Part shown: positions 35,658 through 44,497 of the stretch, one piece after another
How the letters are laid out: each line of letters starts with the position of its first letter
Position numbering within the stretch: position 1 is the stretch's first letter
NCBI GenBank assembly: GCA_028279885.1
Contig: JANQMX010000057.1
Location: 62,001-126,000 of the forward strand
Source of the DNA: Rhodovibrionaceae bacterium
GTDB lineage: Bacteria; Pseudomonadota; Alphaproteobacteria; Kiloniellales; DSM-21159
DNA: 64,000 nucleotides
Reading direction: 5' to 3'
Translations under genes and position numbers: made by a program
Notes under the pieces: generated by a model
What the model was told of the DNA's origin: nothing
Databases searched by the model: none
The model's input: only the letters and a program-made list of their open reading frames with translations

Positions 35658-36359
35658 TCAGGGGCGAAAGCCGGTCGCCAGCACGTAGAGCTCGGCCGAA
35701 TCCTTGCGGCTGGCCTCAGGCTTGACGTGGCGCACCTGGGCGAAGTGCCTGCGCAGGTCATCCAGCAGGCTCTTCTCGCTGCCGCCCTGCAGCACCTTGG
35801 CGAGAAAGGCGCCGCCCGGCGCGAGAACCTGCAAGGCGAAGTGCAGCGCCGTTTCCGCCAGCATCATGATGCGCAAGTGGTCCGTCCCGGCGTGCCCCGT
35901 CGCGGGCGACGCCATATCGGACATCACCAGGTCAGCGGCACCGCCGAGCGCCGCTTTCACCGCGTCGTCCGCCCCCTCGTCCAGGAAATCGAGCTTGAGG
36001 ACGATGGCTCCCTCGAGCGGCTCCATCTCCTGAATGTCGACGGCAACGACCTGCCCTTTCGGGCCGCAACGCTCCAGCGCCACCTGGGTCCAGCCGCCGG
36101 GTGCTGCCCCCAGGTCCACCACCCGCCCCTGCTTGGGCAGGATACGGTGCTTCTCGTCGATCTGCAGCAGCTTGAAGGCCGCGCGGGAGCGATAGCCACG
36201 CGCCTTGGCCTCGGCGACGTAGGGGTCGTTGAGCTGCCGCTCCAGCCACAGCTTGGAGGAGAGCTTACGCCCCTTGGCCGTCTTGACGCGCGTGTGAAGC
36301 TGGCGGCCTGCCGGGCGCGAGCCCCGACGGCCGCTCGGGCGCCTGGACCCTTCGGTCAC
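35658..36359 (-). CDS. rlmE: 23S rRNA (uridine-2'-O-)-methyltransferase RlmE (FtsJ/RrmJ)
   Basis: A 233-residue enzyme that methylates the 2' hydroxyl of U2552 in the large ribosomal subunit. After a basic N-terminal tail the core reads SSKLWLERQLNDPYVAEAKARGYRSRAAFKLLQIDEKH (with the first catalytic lysine). Then come the S-adenosylmethionine site VVDLGAAPGGWTQVA, the aspartate of VMSDMASPATGH, the second lysine in FLAKVLQGG, and EASRKDSAELYVLATGF. The GTG start at 36359 overlaps the stop codon of the ppx/gppA-type gene (GTGA), so translation is coupled. Confidence 0.95.
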   Translation of the reverse strand: MTEGSRRPSGRRGSRPAGRQLHTRVKTAKGRKLSSKLWLERQLNDPYVAEAKARGYRSRAAFKLLQIDEKHRILPKQGRVVDLGAAPGGWTQVALERCGPKGQVVAVDIQEMEPLEGAIVLKLDFLDEGADDAVKAALGGAADLVMSDMASPATGHAGTDHLRIMMLAETALHFALQVLAPGGAFLAKVLQGGSEKSLLDDLRRHFAQVRHVKPEASRKDSAELYVLATGFRP

Positions 36360-37438
36360 GAGCCGTAGCGACGCTGGGCCGGCGGCAGGCTGCCGCCGGA
36401 GCGGTCGAGCCCCATCATGGTCACCAGCAGGCCTTCGCGCAGGCCGCGGTCGGCGACGCGCAGGCGATCGACGGGCCAGAGCCGGCAGATCGCCGTCAGG
36501 ATGGCGCAGCCGGCGATCACCATGTCGGCCCGGTCGCGGCCGATGCAGGGATGAGCGCAGCGCCGGGCATAGCTCATGTCGGCGATGCGCCAGCAGACGT
36601 CGATCACGCTCTGCATGTCCAGGTAACAGCCATCCACGGCCGCCCGGTTGTAGCGTGGCAAGCCCTTCTGCACGCCGGCCAAGGTCGTGACGGTACCGGA
36701 GGTGCCCAGCATCTGGACACCGCCGGCCTCGACCAGGGGTCTGAGGCCGACCTCCGCCTCGAAGGGCGCCAAGGCCGCCTCAACCTGATCGACCATCTCC
36801 TCGAAGAGGCGGGCCGTCACCTCGCGGCCGCCATGGCGTTCAGTCAAGGTGCCGACGCCGATGGGCACCGAGTGCCAGGCGCGCAGACCTGCGTCCTTCG
36901 CCGGACTCTCCTGCTGCCGACCGCTACGCCGCGACATCCAGGTGATCTCGGTCGAGCCGCCGCCGATATCGAACACCAGGGCGTCATCGATCGAGGAGTC
37001 GAGCAAGGGCAGGCAGCCGAGCAAGGCCAGTTGCGCCTCCTGCTCCGTCGAGATGATCTCGAGCTCGATCCCCGTCTCCTCTTCGACGAGGCGTAGGAAG
37101 GAATCGCGGTTCCGCGCCCGACGGCAAGCCTCCGTGGCGATGGCCCGCACTTGGGTTGCCGACTTGCGTTCGATCTTCCGGGCGCAAATGTGCAGTGCGT
37201 CGACCGTGCGCTGCATGGCATCTTCGCTCAGCGCGCCGCGGCGGCCCAGCCCCTCGCCCAGGCGCACGATGCGGGAAAAGGCGTCGATCACGCGAAAACC
37301 CCGCGCATTCGGGCGCGCAATCAGCAGACGGCAGTTGTTGGTTCCAAGGTCGATGGCGGCATAGACATCGCGTCGCCCGTTGCCGGCCCGGCCCATGCGC
37401 AACGCGTCGTCGAATCCAGCGCAACCAGACGACGTCAC
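36356..37438 (-). CDS. Ppx/GppA family phosphatase
   Basis: A 360-residue member of the exopolyphosphatase / guanosine-pentaphosphate phosphohydrolase family, of the short alphaproteobacterial type. The sugar-kinase/actin-like fold shows AAIDLGTNNCRLLIARP as phosphate-1 motif, RAIATEACRRARN, and ALVFDIGGGSTEITW as phosphate-2 motif. GTSGTVTTLAG appears further on. Whether it acts on polyphosphate or on pppGpp cannot be decided. The GTG at 37438 is chosen as start because AGGAGGGGAGG lies directly upstream. It is coupled to rlmE, a pairing common in alphaproteobacteria. Confidence 0.92.
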   Translation of the reverse strand: MTSSGCAGFDDALRMGRAGNGRRDVYAAIDLGTNNCRLLIARPNARGFRVIDAFSRIVRLGEGLGRRGALSEDAMQRTVDALHICARKIERKSATQVRAIATEACRRARNRDSFLRLVEEETGIELEIISTEQEAQLALLGCLPLLDSSIDDALVFDIGGGSTEITWMSRRSGRQQESPAKDAGLRAWHSVPIGVGTLTERHGGREVTARLFEEMVDQVEAALAPFEAEVGLRPLVEAGGVQMLGTSGTVTTLAGVQKGLPRYNRAAVDGCYLDMQSVIDVCWRIADMSYARRCAHPCIGRDRADMVIAGCAILTAICRLWPVDRLRVADRGLREGLLVTMMGLDRSGGSLPPAQRRYGS

Positions 37439-37643
37439 GCCTCCCCTCCTCTGCTCATTCTCTCCGGTTTTCCCGGAATATGGTTAACTGTCGGCGCAAT
37501 AATGTCGCAATTTTCGTAGTACGGCAAATCCGGGGAGTCGCAAGCTCGTCAAGCCAGCTCTGCGGAAAGCTTGCCAGGCCCGACCAAGGCGCCTAGATAC
37601 AGCGATCTCGCGCCAGCGATCGTTGCAGGAACCGCTGTAACGA

Positions 37644-37717
37644 TGGGGGATAGTTTAATGGTAGAACGACGGGTTCTGACCCCGTTAGTCCAGGTTCGAA
37701 TCCTGGTCCCCCAGCCA
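37644..37717 (+). tRNA. tRNA-Gln (CUG anticodon), CCA encoded
   Basis: A full cloverleaf can be drawn. The acceptor stem is TGGGGGA with TCCCCCA. The D arm contains GTTTAATGGTAGAAC. The anticodon stem is ACGGG/CCCGT around the loop TTCTGAC, giving anticodon CTG. The T arm is CAGG-TTCGAAT-CCTGG. A discriminator G is followed by encoded CCA. It would read CAG glutamine codons. Confidence 0.96.
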
Positions 37718-37733
37718 AGCCTTTCAAAGGCTT
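37717..37733 (+). terminator. Hairpin directly after tRNA-Gln
   Basis: AAGCCTTT-C-AAAGGCTT is an almost perfect 17-base inverted repeat beginning at the last base of the tRNA's CCA. It has no T-run after it, so it may be a processing or weak termination signal. Confidence 0.4.
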
Positions 37734-37894
37734 AGCTTGTTGCGGCATGAGTACGGCACGTTCGAACCAACAGAGCGTTCCAAGATCGTGTCGAGGCTTA
37801 TCCAGGCGCTAGCCCGTCACCCCCAAAGGCCTTGTCTCGGGAGTCCCGGCGAGATCCGCTTGATTGGCCGCGACCGAGCCTTAGCCTGTTCCGC

Positions 37895-38875
37895 ATGCGG
37901 GACATAAATCTCAAGGCCACCGAATACTTCGAAGCCGTGGCGCGTCTGGGCACCGTTACGAAGGCGGCCGGAGAACTCGGGGTTTCCCCCTCGGCCGTCA
38001 GCCAGCAGATCCGCCTGCTGGAGGCCCAGTTTGGGGTAAAGCTCTTCCGGCGCGAAAAGCGTCGGCTGCGCCTGACCATCGACGGCGACCGGCTCTTCCA
38101 AACGACCACACAAGCGTTCGGAGCCCTTCGAAACGCGCGCAATGCAATCGCACGGCAGCGAGACACGCGCAGCCTGACGATACGGGTGTCACCCAGTTTC
38201 GGTGTCCGCTGGCTGGGGCCTCGGATCGCCGGCTTCGCGGCGGCCAATCCGGACTGGAACATCCGGATCGATGCGACGCCGGACTTTTCCGCGTTCGAGA
38301 CGGAAGCGGTGGATTTCGATCTTCGCTATGGTCTGGGGGACTGGGCGGGTCTGACTGTGGTGTGCATCATGCGCGACCTTATCCTGCCGCTGTGCAGCCC
38401 GAGCTATCTGGAGCGGTGGCAGGAGAGCGACGATCCGGTCCGCCGGCTGAGAGAGGCCCGGCTGATCGACAGCGTCAAGACGCTCTACCGCTGGGACCTT
38501 TGGCTCGCCTCGAACCGGCTCGAATTGCCGGACTTGAGCTATCCCTTCCGGTTCGACCGCTCGTCCATGTCGATCGAGATGGCGAAGCGAGGCGGCGGCG
38601 TTGCCTTCGACAGCGCCATGCTCTGCCTCCCCGAGCTCCAGCGCGGCGAACTGCTGCCCTTTGCTCCCGGCATTCCCGCCATCGAGTTTCCGGCCTACTG
38701 GTTCGTCTGCCCGTCGCGGCACCTGAACAGACGGATCGTGAACCGCTTCGCAGACTGGATCGGCACCGAAGCGAACGAGCATGAAGCACGGGTGCGCGGG
38801 ATACTCGAAGAGCTCGGGTGCTCCTATCGGCAGGCGACGGGCCCGGAGCTGCTGGAGGGAGACAGACCTCAGTAG
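37895..38875 (+). CDS. LysR-family transcriptional regulator (GcvA-like)
   Basis: A 326-residue regulator. The N-terminal winged helix-turn-helix is seen in FEAVARLGTVTKAAGELGVSPSAVSQQIRLLEAQFG, and the effector-binding domain follows (LTIRVSPSFGVRWLGPRIAGF, then VDFDLRYGLGDWAGLTV). These features place it in the GcvA/AmpR-like branch. The ATG at 37895 starts at the conserved N-terminus; a TTG 63 bases upstream is in frame but unlikely. It faces the TRAP transporter gene dctM, and their last seven bases overlap tail to tail. It may regulate that operon, but the AraC-type regulator at the other end is the more natural candidate. Confidence 0.88.
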   Translation: MRDINLKATEYFEAVARLGTVTKAAGELGVSPSAVSQQIRLLEAQFGVKLFRREKRRLRLTIDGDRLFQTTTQAFGALRNARNAIARQRDTRSLTIRVSPSFGVRWLGPRIAGFAAANPDWNIRIDATPDFSAFETEAVDFDLRYGLGDWAGLTVVCIMRDLILPLCSPSYLERWQESDDPVRRLREARLIDSVKTLYRWDLWLASNRLELPDLSYPFRFDRSSMSIEMAKRGGGVAFDSAMLCLPELQRGELLPFAPGIPAIEFPAYWFVCPSRHLNRRIVNRFADWIGTEANEHEARVRGILEELGCSYRQATGPELLEGDRPQ

Positions 38876-40125
38876 ATCGTCAGCGCCGGTAGGAACGAAA
38901 TGAGGAAGAGCACCGCAAGCGCCACGGCATAGAACGGCAAAAGCGCGCGTATGACCTCGCCGATACCGACTTGGGCGATGGCCGACGAGATAAAGAGCGT
39001 GGTGCCGACCGGCGGCGTATAGAGGCCGATCGAAAGGTTCACCACCATCATCAGACCGAGCTGCACCGGATCAAGGCCGATCGCCTGTCCGATGGTCACG
39101 AAGATCGGACCGAGCAGCAGGACCGCCGCCGGCAGGTCGAGGAACGCACCGACAATCAACATCACGAGATTGAGGGCAAGGATCACCATCCAGGGCTCTT
39201 GAATGGTGGCGGCGACCCAGACGGCAAGCTCCTGCGGCACACGTTCAGCGGTCAGGACCCATTGGACGGTAGAAGAGGCCATGATGATGATCATCACCGC
39301 CCCGGTCATCATGGCGGTATCCACAGAGGCCCGCCAGAGGCTCCCGAAGGTCAGATCGCGGTAGATCAGCCCGCTGACCAGGAGCGCATAGGCCACCGCC
39401 ATGACGCTGACCTCGGTGGGCGTCGCGACACCGAAGCGTAGCGTGCCGATCACGAAGACCGGCATCAGGAGGGCCGGAACGGCGACGAAGACCTGACCGC
39501 GGAAGGCCTTGAAGCCCCCCTCGAGCGGGGCGCGGGGCAGATTCTTCCGCAGGGCGACGAACCAGACCATCGTGAAGATGCCGAGCCCGAGCAGCAGCCC
39601 CGGCAGGATTCCGGCGACGAAGAGGTCCACGACCGAAGTGTTCGACACAAGGCCGTAGAGAATCAGCGGAATCGAAGGCGGGATGAGCACGGCGATCGTT
39701 GAAGAGGAGGAGTTTATCGCCGCAGCGAAGCCCCCGGGGTAGCCCGCCTTCTTCTGGACCGGAATCAGAGCATTGCCGAGCGCTGTCGCATCGGCGACGG
39801 CCGAGCCGGAAACGCCGCCGAACATAACGGACCCGAGGATGGAGACCTGCCCCAGGCCGCCCTTGAACCGGCCGACGAGGAGCCGTGCGACGTTGACCAG
39901 ATACTCGCCGAAGCGGCCGGACATCATCAGGTTGCCCGCAAGGATAAAGAAGGGGATCGCGAGCATCGGAAAGCTTTGGGTCGGGGTGTAGAGGCGCTGG
40001 GCGAGCACCGCCATGGGCTTGCCATCGAACCAAAGCGCCACGGCGGCCGCGCCCAGCAGGGCATGGGCGACGGGAACCGAAAGGGCGAGAAGGAGAAGAA
40101 AAACCCAGAGGAGCGGCGCGGTCAT
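38869..40125 (-). CDS. dctM: TRAP transporter large permease (DctM)
   Basis: A 418-residue inner-membrane protein with about twelve hydrophobic segments, the transport channel of a tripartite ATP-independent periplasmic transporter. It uses the sodium or proton gradient. Typical stretches are FPMLAIPFFILAGNLMMSG, GSVMFGGVSGSAVADATALGNALIPVQ, STIAVLIPPSIPLILYGLVSNTSV and NLSIGLYTPPVGTTLFI. The ATG at 40125 lies four bases after the stop of dctQ and is preferred over an upstream frame reaching 40161 inside dctQ. Last gene of the sugar-type operon that begins at the split transketolase. Confidence 0.95.
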   Translation of the reverse strand: MTAPLLWVFLLLLALSVPVAHALLGAAAVALWFDGKPMAVLAQRLYTPTQSFPMLAIPFFILAGNLMMSGRFGEYLVNVARLLVGRFKGGLGQVSILGSVMFGGVSGSAVADATALGNALIPVQKKAGYPGGFAAAINSSSSTIAVLIPPSIPLILYGLVSNTSVVDLFVAGILPGLLLGLGIFTMVWFVALRKNLPRAPLEGGFKAFRGQVFVAVPALLMPVFVIGTLRFGVATPTEVSVMAVAYALLVSGLIYRDLTFGSLWRASVDTAMMTGAVMIIIMASSTVQWVLTAERVPQELAVWVAATIQEPWMVILALNLVMLIVGAFLDLPAAVLLLGPIFVTIGQAIGLDPVQLGLMMVVNLSIGLYTPPVGTTLFISSAIAQVGIGEVIRALLPFYAVALAVLFLISFLPALTIY

Positions 40126-40129
40126 CGGT

Positions 40130-40678
40130 TCAGCTGAGGCTTGTCCGCGCCCCGGTAACACCGCCGCCCATGAGAAGGCGGACGGACTCCAGTGCGACGA
40201 TCAGGGCCATGCAGCCGAAGCCGTAGACGAGGCTCGCATAGCCCCAAACCTGCTTGATGCCGAGGGTGGCGAGGGTCTGGAACGTCGAGGCTTTCAGGAT
40301 CGGCTGGCTCGACCAGAGCACATTGATGCAGATGATCAGGACGGCGATCTGGACGGCGAGCGGAAGGACGCACTGTCCGCGCGGGCCGAGGAGATTGGGC
40401 AGGACGGTTACGGAGATGTTCCGGCCCCTGGCGGCCGCGACCACGACGCCGCCGGCGACAAGCCATGGCAGAAGCACGGCGTGGATTTCATAGGCCCAGG
40501 GGATTCCCTCGCCCAGGCTGTAGCGCAGCACCACATTGATGAAGAGCAGGACGAACATCGCCAAGAGGCAGAGAACGGCGATGAGCCGCCCGCTCCAATC
40601 CAGCGCGTCGATCCCATGGCCTACCCAGGCAAGGAAGGGGCCCGAAGACCCCTTCCCAGTCTCGGAGGCGGACCTCAT
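40130..40678 (-). CDS. dctQ: TRAP transporter small permease (DctQ)
   Basis: A 182-residue protein with four membrane segments (LIAVLCLLAMFVLLFINVVLRYS; IHAVLLPWLVAGGVVVAAA; VLPLAVQIAVLIICINVLW; a last one near VYGFGCMALIVALESVRLL). These are the size and pattern of TRAP small subunits, which scaffold the large channel. Its ATG overlaps the TGA of the binding-protein gene by four bases. Confidence 0.92.
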   Translation of the reverse strand: MRSASETGKGSSGPFLAWVGHGIDALDWSGRLIAVLCLLAMFVLLFINVVLRYSLGEGIPWAYEIHAVLLPWLVAGGVVVAAARGRNISVTVLPNLLGPRGQCVLPLAVQIAVLIICINVLWSSQPILKASTFQTLATLGIKQVWGYASLVYGFGCMALIVALESVRLLMGGGVTGARTSLS

Positions 40679-41637
40679 TCGAGGCCGGCAGCTTTCTTCA
40701 ACGCGTCGACCAACTCAGGAAAGTCCTCGGCGTAGCGGTCGTAAACCGACGCCGTCGCGGCCTGGTAGGCGGCCTTGTCGGCGTCGGCGAACTTGGCGCC
40801 CTCCGCTTCCATCTTCGGACGCAGCGTCGCGTCGCCCTTCAACGAGAGCCCGCGCTGGATCTCACCCGCCGAGGCGGTTGCCTCCAGGGCGCAATTCTGC
40901 GTCTTCTCGTCGAGGCCCGACCACCAGGCGAGGCCCGCGACGACCGGGGTCGATTCGTACTTGTGGCCCGTCATGGTGACATAGGGCGTGATGTCATGGA
41001 GCTTCGCCGAGTAGATGTTGGTCAGCGGATTCTCCTGGCCTTCGAAGACGCCGGATTGCAAGGCCGAAGGTAGCTCCGACCAGGCAAGCGGGGCCGGATT
41101 TGCGCCGAGCGCTTCGAAGATGGCCAGGGTCATCGGGTCGGGCGGGGTCCGGATCTTCATGCCCTGGACGTCACCCGGGTCCGAGACGTTCTTGCTGGTG
41201 TGGGTGATGTTGCGGATTCCATTGTCCCAGAACCCGAGGATCTTGAGCCCCTTATCCTGAGCACGGCTGTCCAGCATATCGCCGACGTCCCCATCCACCA
41301 CGCTCCATGCGGTCGGAAGATCGTTGAAGAGGAACGGCAGCCCCAGAAGACCGATCTCCGGAACGACCTGACTCATCGCGCCCTGGGAGTTGGCGGTGAT
41401 CTGGATCACGCCCGCCGTGGCCGAGGTCAGCATCTCGGCGTCGTCGCCCATGGTGGCGGACGGCGCGTGGTTGACCGTGTGGCCCGAGCAGGCCGCGAAC
41501 GCGTCGGCCCAGGCCTCCGCCGCGATGTAGCGCGGGTTCCCGGGATTGGCGCCGTGGGCAAAGATCACCTCGTCGGCGTAAGCCGCACCGGCAATCATCG
41601 TAGAGGCGGTCAGGACCGCCATCAGTTTGATCTTCAT
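40675..41637 (-). CDS. dctP: TRAP transporter substrate-binding protein (DctP)
   Basis: A 320-residue periplasmic protein. The signal peptide is KLMAVLTASTMIAGAAYA. The mature part has the DctP landmarks FAHGANPGNPRYIAAEAWADAF, the family arginine in QGMKIRTPPDPMT that binds a ligand carboxylate, the following WSELPSALQSGVFEGQENPLTNIYSAKLHDI, and a tail of helices. The arginine implies an acidic ligand such as a sugar acid or dicarboxylate, which suits the enzymes in the same operon. The ribosome site GGGAGG is seven bases before the ATG. A strong hairpin lies just upstream. Confidence 0.94.
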   Translation of the reverse strand: MKIKLMAVLTASTMIAGAAYADEVIFAHGANPGNPRYIAAEAWADAFAACSGHTVNHAPSATMGDDAEMLTSATAGVIQITANSQGAMSQVVPEIGLLGLPFLFNDLPTAWSVVDGDVGDMLDSRAQDKGLKILGFWDNGIRNITHTSKNVSDPGDVQGMKIRTPPDPMTLAIFEALGANPAPLAWSELPSALQSGVFEGQENPLTNIYSAKLHDITPYVTMTGHKYESTPVVAGLAWWSGLDEKTQNCALEATASAGEIQRGLSLKGDATLRPKMEAEGAKFADADKAAYQAATASVYDRYAEDFPELVDALKKAAGLE

Positions 41638-41664
41638 GGTTGTTTCCTCCCTTTTTCTTCAAGA

Positions 41665-41687
41665 CCTGAAGCAGCGTCCGCTTCAGG
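41665..41687 (-). other. Hairpin in the SDR–dctP spacer
   Basis: CCTGAAGC and GCTTCAGG form a perfect eight-base stem around a seven-base loop, in the leader of the TRAP binding-protein gene. No T-run follows on the coding strand. It probably marks a processing point that gives the binding protein its own stable message (inference). Confidence 0.5.
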
Positions 41688-41696
41688 TGCAGTCAC

Positions 41697-42476
41697 TCAG
41701 TGGATCAAAGCTCCACCATTCACATCGACCTCCGTTCCCGTGCAGTAGGCAGAGAGGTCGGACGCAAGAAAGAGCGCGCAGCCCGCGACGTCGGACGCCT
41801 CGCCCGCACGGCCCATAGGAATGCCGGCGAGGACTTGCGCGCGCATTTCGTCGGTGAGCTTGCCGGCCGTGATGTCGGTCGCGATGAAGCCCGGGCAGAT
41901 GGCGTTGGAGCGGACGTTGTCGGGTGCCAGTTCTCGCGCCATTGCCTTGGTAAGGCCGAGAATACCCGCTTTCGCCGCCGAGTAGTGCGGGCCGCCGAAG
42001 ATACCGCCGCCCCGCTGCGCCGACACCGAAGAAAGATTTATGATCGACCCCGACCGTTGCGCGCGCATGGACGGGATGACCGCCTGGCTCATATAGAGCG
42101 TGCCGCGCAGCGAGACGTCGGTGACGGCGTCGTAGTGCTCTGGCTCGATCTGCATCAGCTTGAGGGGCTGGGTGATGCCGGCGTTGTTGACCAGGATGTC
42201 GACCCGGCCCCACCTCCCTAACAGGGCTTCAACCGCGGCTTGGACGGCAGCCTTGTCGGTGACGTCGCAGGCCATGCCCACATGCTCCGCGCCCAGATCC
42301 TCGGCGGCCGCCTCTGCCTCGTCCTTATCCAGATCGAGGATCGCGACGGTTGCGCCGTGCTCGGCGAACAGCCGGGCAATCGCCTTGCCGAGACCCCGAG
42401 GGCTTGCTCCCCCCGTGACGATTGCAAATCTGCCGTCAAGAAGACCCATCTTTCCGTTCCCCGCGCGACCGGTCAT
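41697..42476 (-). CDS. Short-chain dehydrogenase/reductase
   Basis: A 259-residue classical SDR that should oxidise or reduce an alcohol or ketone with NAD(P). Present are the cofactor loop VTGGASPRGLGKAIA, the acidic residue after beta-2 (ILDLDKDEAEAA) that favours NAD, the NNAG motif, the catalytic serine in INLSSVSAQRG, and the YxxxK in HYSAAKAG. The PG motif lies in AICPGFIATDI. Its start ATG overlaps the stop codon of the transketolase C-terminal subunit (ATGA); an internal ATG at 42449 is an alternative. Located between transketolase subunits and the TRAP transporter, it probably works on the imported polyol or sugar acid. Confidence 0.93.
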   Translation of the reverse strand: MTGRAGNGKMGLLDGRFAIVTGGASPRGLGKAIARLFAEHGATVAILDLDKDEAEAAAEDLGAEHVGMACDVTDKAAVQAAVEALLGRWGRVDILVNNAGITQPLKLMQIEPEHYDAVTDVSLRGTLYMSQAVIPSMRAQRSGSIINLSSVSAQRGGGIFGGPHYSAAKAGILGLTKAMARELAPDNVRSNAICPGFIATDITAGKLTDEMRAQVLAGIPMGRAGEASDVAGCALFLASDLSAYCTGTEVDVNGGALIH

Positions 42477-43513
42477 AGCCAGCCCTTGATCTGTTTCACG
42501 ACGCCTTTGGTGGAGATGCCGTAGAGGTCATGCAGCGTCGGCAGCGCACCCGCTTCGAGAAACTCGTCCGGCAGGCTGATCATCCGAAAGGTCGGCGCTA
42601 GGCCGGCCAGCAAAAGCTCCTTCGCCACCGCTTCTCCAAGCCCGCCATTCGTACTGTGGTTCTCGGCCACGACGACGAGACGCCCCCGACCGGACTCCTT
42701 CAGGATGGTCTCCACGTCGAGCGGCTTGATGGTGGGAACATGCAGGACGGCCACATCCACCTTGTCCTTCGCCAGTATCTCGGCGGCATCCAGCGCGCGC
42801 ATGGTCATGATGCCGGTCGAGATGACGAGGACATCCGCGCCCTCGCGGATCATCTGCGCTTTGCCCAACTCGAAGCGGTAGTCGGGTTTGTGGCGGGTCA
42901 GCACGCTTGGCACTTTGCCCCGCAGCAACCTGGCGTAGACCGGGCCCGTGTGCGCAGCCATCGCCGGCACCATTCCGGTCAAGTCGCAGGCATCGCAGGG
43001 ATCGATGACAACCATGTTCGGCAGGCCCCGGAAGATTGCGAGATCCTCGGTCGCCTGATGACTCGGCCCGTAGCCGGTGGTCAGCCCCGGCAGGGCACAG
43101 GCGATCTTGACCGGCAGGTTCTCCTCGGCAATCGCCATGGCGATAAAGTCGTAAGCCCGGCGCGATGCGAAGACGGCGTAGGTCGTCGCGAAGGGCAGGA
43201 AGCCTTCTCTCGCGAGGCCGGCCGCGGCGGAGAACAGCAGCTGCTCGGCCATGCCCATCTGGTAGAAGCGCTTCGGCATGGCCTTCGCGAAGACATGCAG
43301 GTCGGTGTACTTGGAGAGATCGGCCGAAAGGCCGACGATCCGTTCGTCCGTCTTGGCCAGGTTCACGAGCGCATGGCCAAAGGGTGCCGCGACCGTGTCA
43401 TAGCCCTCGGCCGCAAGCGATGCGATCATGGCCGAGGTCGCAACCTTCTGGCCATCGGGCCCCAGCTGAACCCGGCGCGGCTCGTACTTTCGTTTCATAG
43501 AGGCAAGCGTCAT
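42473..43513 (-). CDS. Transketolase, C-terminal subunit (split enzyme)
   Basis: A 346-residue protein with the pyrimidine-binding and C-terminal domains of transketolase-like enzymes. The catalytic glutamate region reads FYQMGMAEQLLFSAAAGLAREGFLPFATTYAVFASRRAYDFI, followed by GYGPSHQATEDLAIFRGLPNMVVIDPCDA. The C-terminal domain contains DVLVISTGIMTMRALDAAEIL. Splitting into two genes is frequent in catabolic transketolases. The ATG at 43513 overlaps the stop of the N-terminal subunit gene by four bases; a longer frame upstream only shadows that gene. The two subunits should assemble into one enzyme moving two-carbon ketol units. The substrate is unknown, and no sugar kinase is encoded nearby. 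Confidence 0.93.
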   Translation of the reverse strand: MTLASMKRKYEPRRVQLGPDGQKVATSAMIASLAAEGYDTVAAPFGHALVNLAKTDERIVGLSADLSKYTDLHVFAKAMPKRFYQMGMAEQLLFSAAAGLAREGFLPFATTYAVFASRRAYDFIAMAIAEENLPVKIACALPGLTTGYGPSHQATEDLAIFRGLPNMVVIDPCDACDLTGMVPAMAAHTGPVYARLLRGKVPSVLTRHKPDYRFELGKAQMIREGADVLVISTGIMTMRALDAAEILAKDKVDVAVLHVPTIKPLDVETILKESGRGRLVVVAENHSTNGGLGEAVAKELLLAGLAPTFRMISLPDEFLEAGALPTLHDLYGISTKGVVKQIKGWL

Positions 43514-44364
43514 GCCGGCCTCGCGTCTTCCAGCTTGGCCAGAGCTCTCGACCACTCGTCGGCTTCGACGCGCACGAAATGGGTGATCTCGCGGTTCTCG
43601 AGGAAGTCGACGCCCTTGCACATCTTCGTGTGGCAGATGATGACGCGCGGCTTCGGCTCGGTCAGGGCTCGGGCCGTATCGAAAGCCGCGACCAGCGCGT
43701 CCAGATCGTTCCCGTCGACTTCCTGGGCGTGCCAGCCGAAGGCCGCCCATTTCGGCGCCTCGGCGCCGACGGCCAGCGCGTCGCGCGACGGTCCATCGGC
43801 CTGCTGATTGTTGAAATCGACGATGCAGATCAGGTTATCGAGCCGCCATTGGGTGGCCGACATCACGGCCTCCCAGGTCGCGCCCTCGCCCAGCTCGCCA
43901 TCGGACATCAGGTTGTAGACGAAGGCCGGGTTGTTCTTGCGCTTAAGCCCCAACGCCATCCCAACGGCGATTCCGAGCCCCTGACCGAGCGAGCCGCCGG
44001 TGATCTCCATCCCCGGCGTATAGCTTGCCATGCCGGACATGGGCATGCGCGAGTCGTCCATCCCGTAGGTCTCGAACTCCTCCTCGGGCAGGATTCCCGC
44101 CTCCATCAGCGCTGCGTAAAGCGCGATGGCATAGTGGCCGATCGACAAGAGAAAGCGGTCGCGGCCCTCCCACTCCGGATCCTCCGGGCGATAGTCGAGC
44201 GCATGGAAGTACGAGGTCGCCAGAACGTCCGCGACGCCAAGTGCCTGACCGATGTAGCCCTGGCCCTGCACCTCGCCCATCAGCAGCGCCTTGCGCCGGA
44301 TGTTCCAGGCGCGCATCTCCAGCGACACGTTCGACAGGTTGCCTACGCGCGGCTGCGCGGCCAT
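43510..44364 (-). CDS. Transketolase, N-terminal subunit (thiamine-diphosphate domain)
   Basis: A 284-residue protein with the pyrophosphate-binding domain of transketolase. The histidine near the start is in SIGHYAIALYAALMEAG, and GGSLGQGLGIAVGMALGLK is typical. The cofactor motif runs from LMSDGELGEGATWEAVMSA to IVDFNNQQADG. Translation is supported by GGGAGG before the ATG. It is the first gene of the operon, followed by the C-terminal subunit, an SDR and a TRAP transporter. An AraC-family regulator gene lies just upstream on the same strand. The order suggests uptake and carbon-skeleton rearrangement of a sugar-like compound. Confidence 0.93.
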   Translation of the reverse strand: MAAQPRVGNLSNVSLEMRAWNIRRKALLMGEVQGQGYIGQALGVADVLATSYFHALDYRPEDPEWEGRDRFLLSIGHYAIALYAALMEAGILPEEEFETYGMDDSRMPMSGMASYTPGMEITGGSLGQGLGIAVGMALGLKRKNNPAFVYNLMSDGELGEGATWEAVMSATQWRLDNLICIVDFNNQQADGPSRDALAVGAEAPKWAAFGWHAQEVDGNDLDALVAAFDTARALTEPKPRVIICHTKMCKGVDFLENREITHFVRVEADEWSRALAKLEDARPA

Positions 44365-44467
44365 CCAATCCTCCCTGAATTCTTGTTCTTTGATGGAGTG
44401 ATAGCAGCGCGTGGCGCCGCTGAAACTTTCGAAAAACGCAAAACTTGTTTAGAAAATCTTCAAAGAA

Positions 44468-44481
44468 GGATCTCTCGATCC
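44468..44481 (-). terminator. Short hairpin between the AraC regulator and the transketolase operon
   Basis: GGATC-GAGA-GATCC followed by TTCTTT on the minus strand, 17 bases after the regulator's stop codon. The stem is only five bases, so it would be a weak terminator. Confidence 0.4.
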
Positions 44482-44497
44482 CAGGCGACGCTGCGCC

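Noticed and set aside
37644..37760. tRNA 3' end with adjacent palindrome as an integration site of a mobile element
   Set aside because: No integrase gene, no duplicated tRNA end and ordinary chromosomal genes follow.
42473..43750. Longer version of the transketolase C-terminal subunit starting at 43750
   Set aside because: The extra 79 residues are an out-of-frame read of the N-terminal subunit gene; the ATGA junction at 43513 is the natural start.
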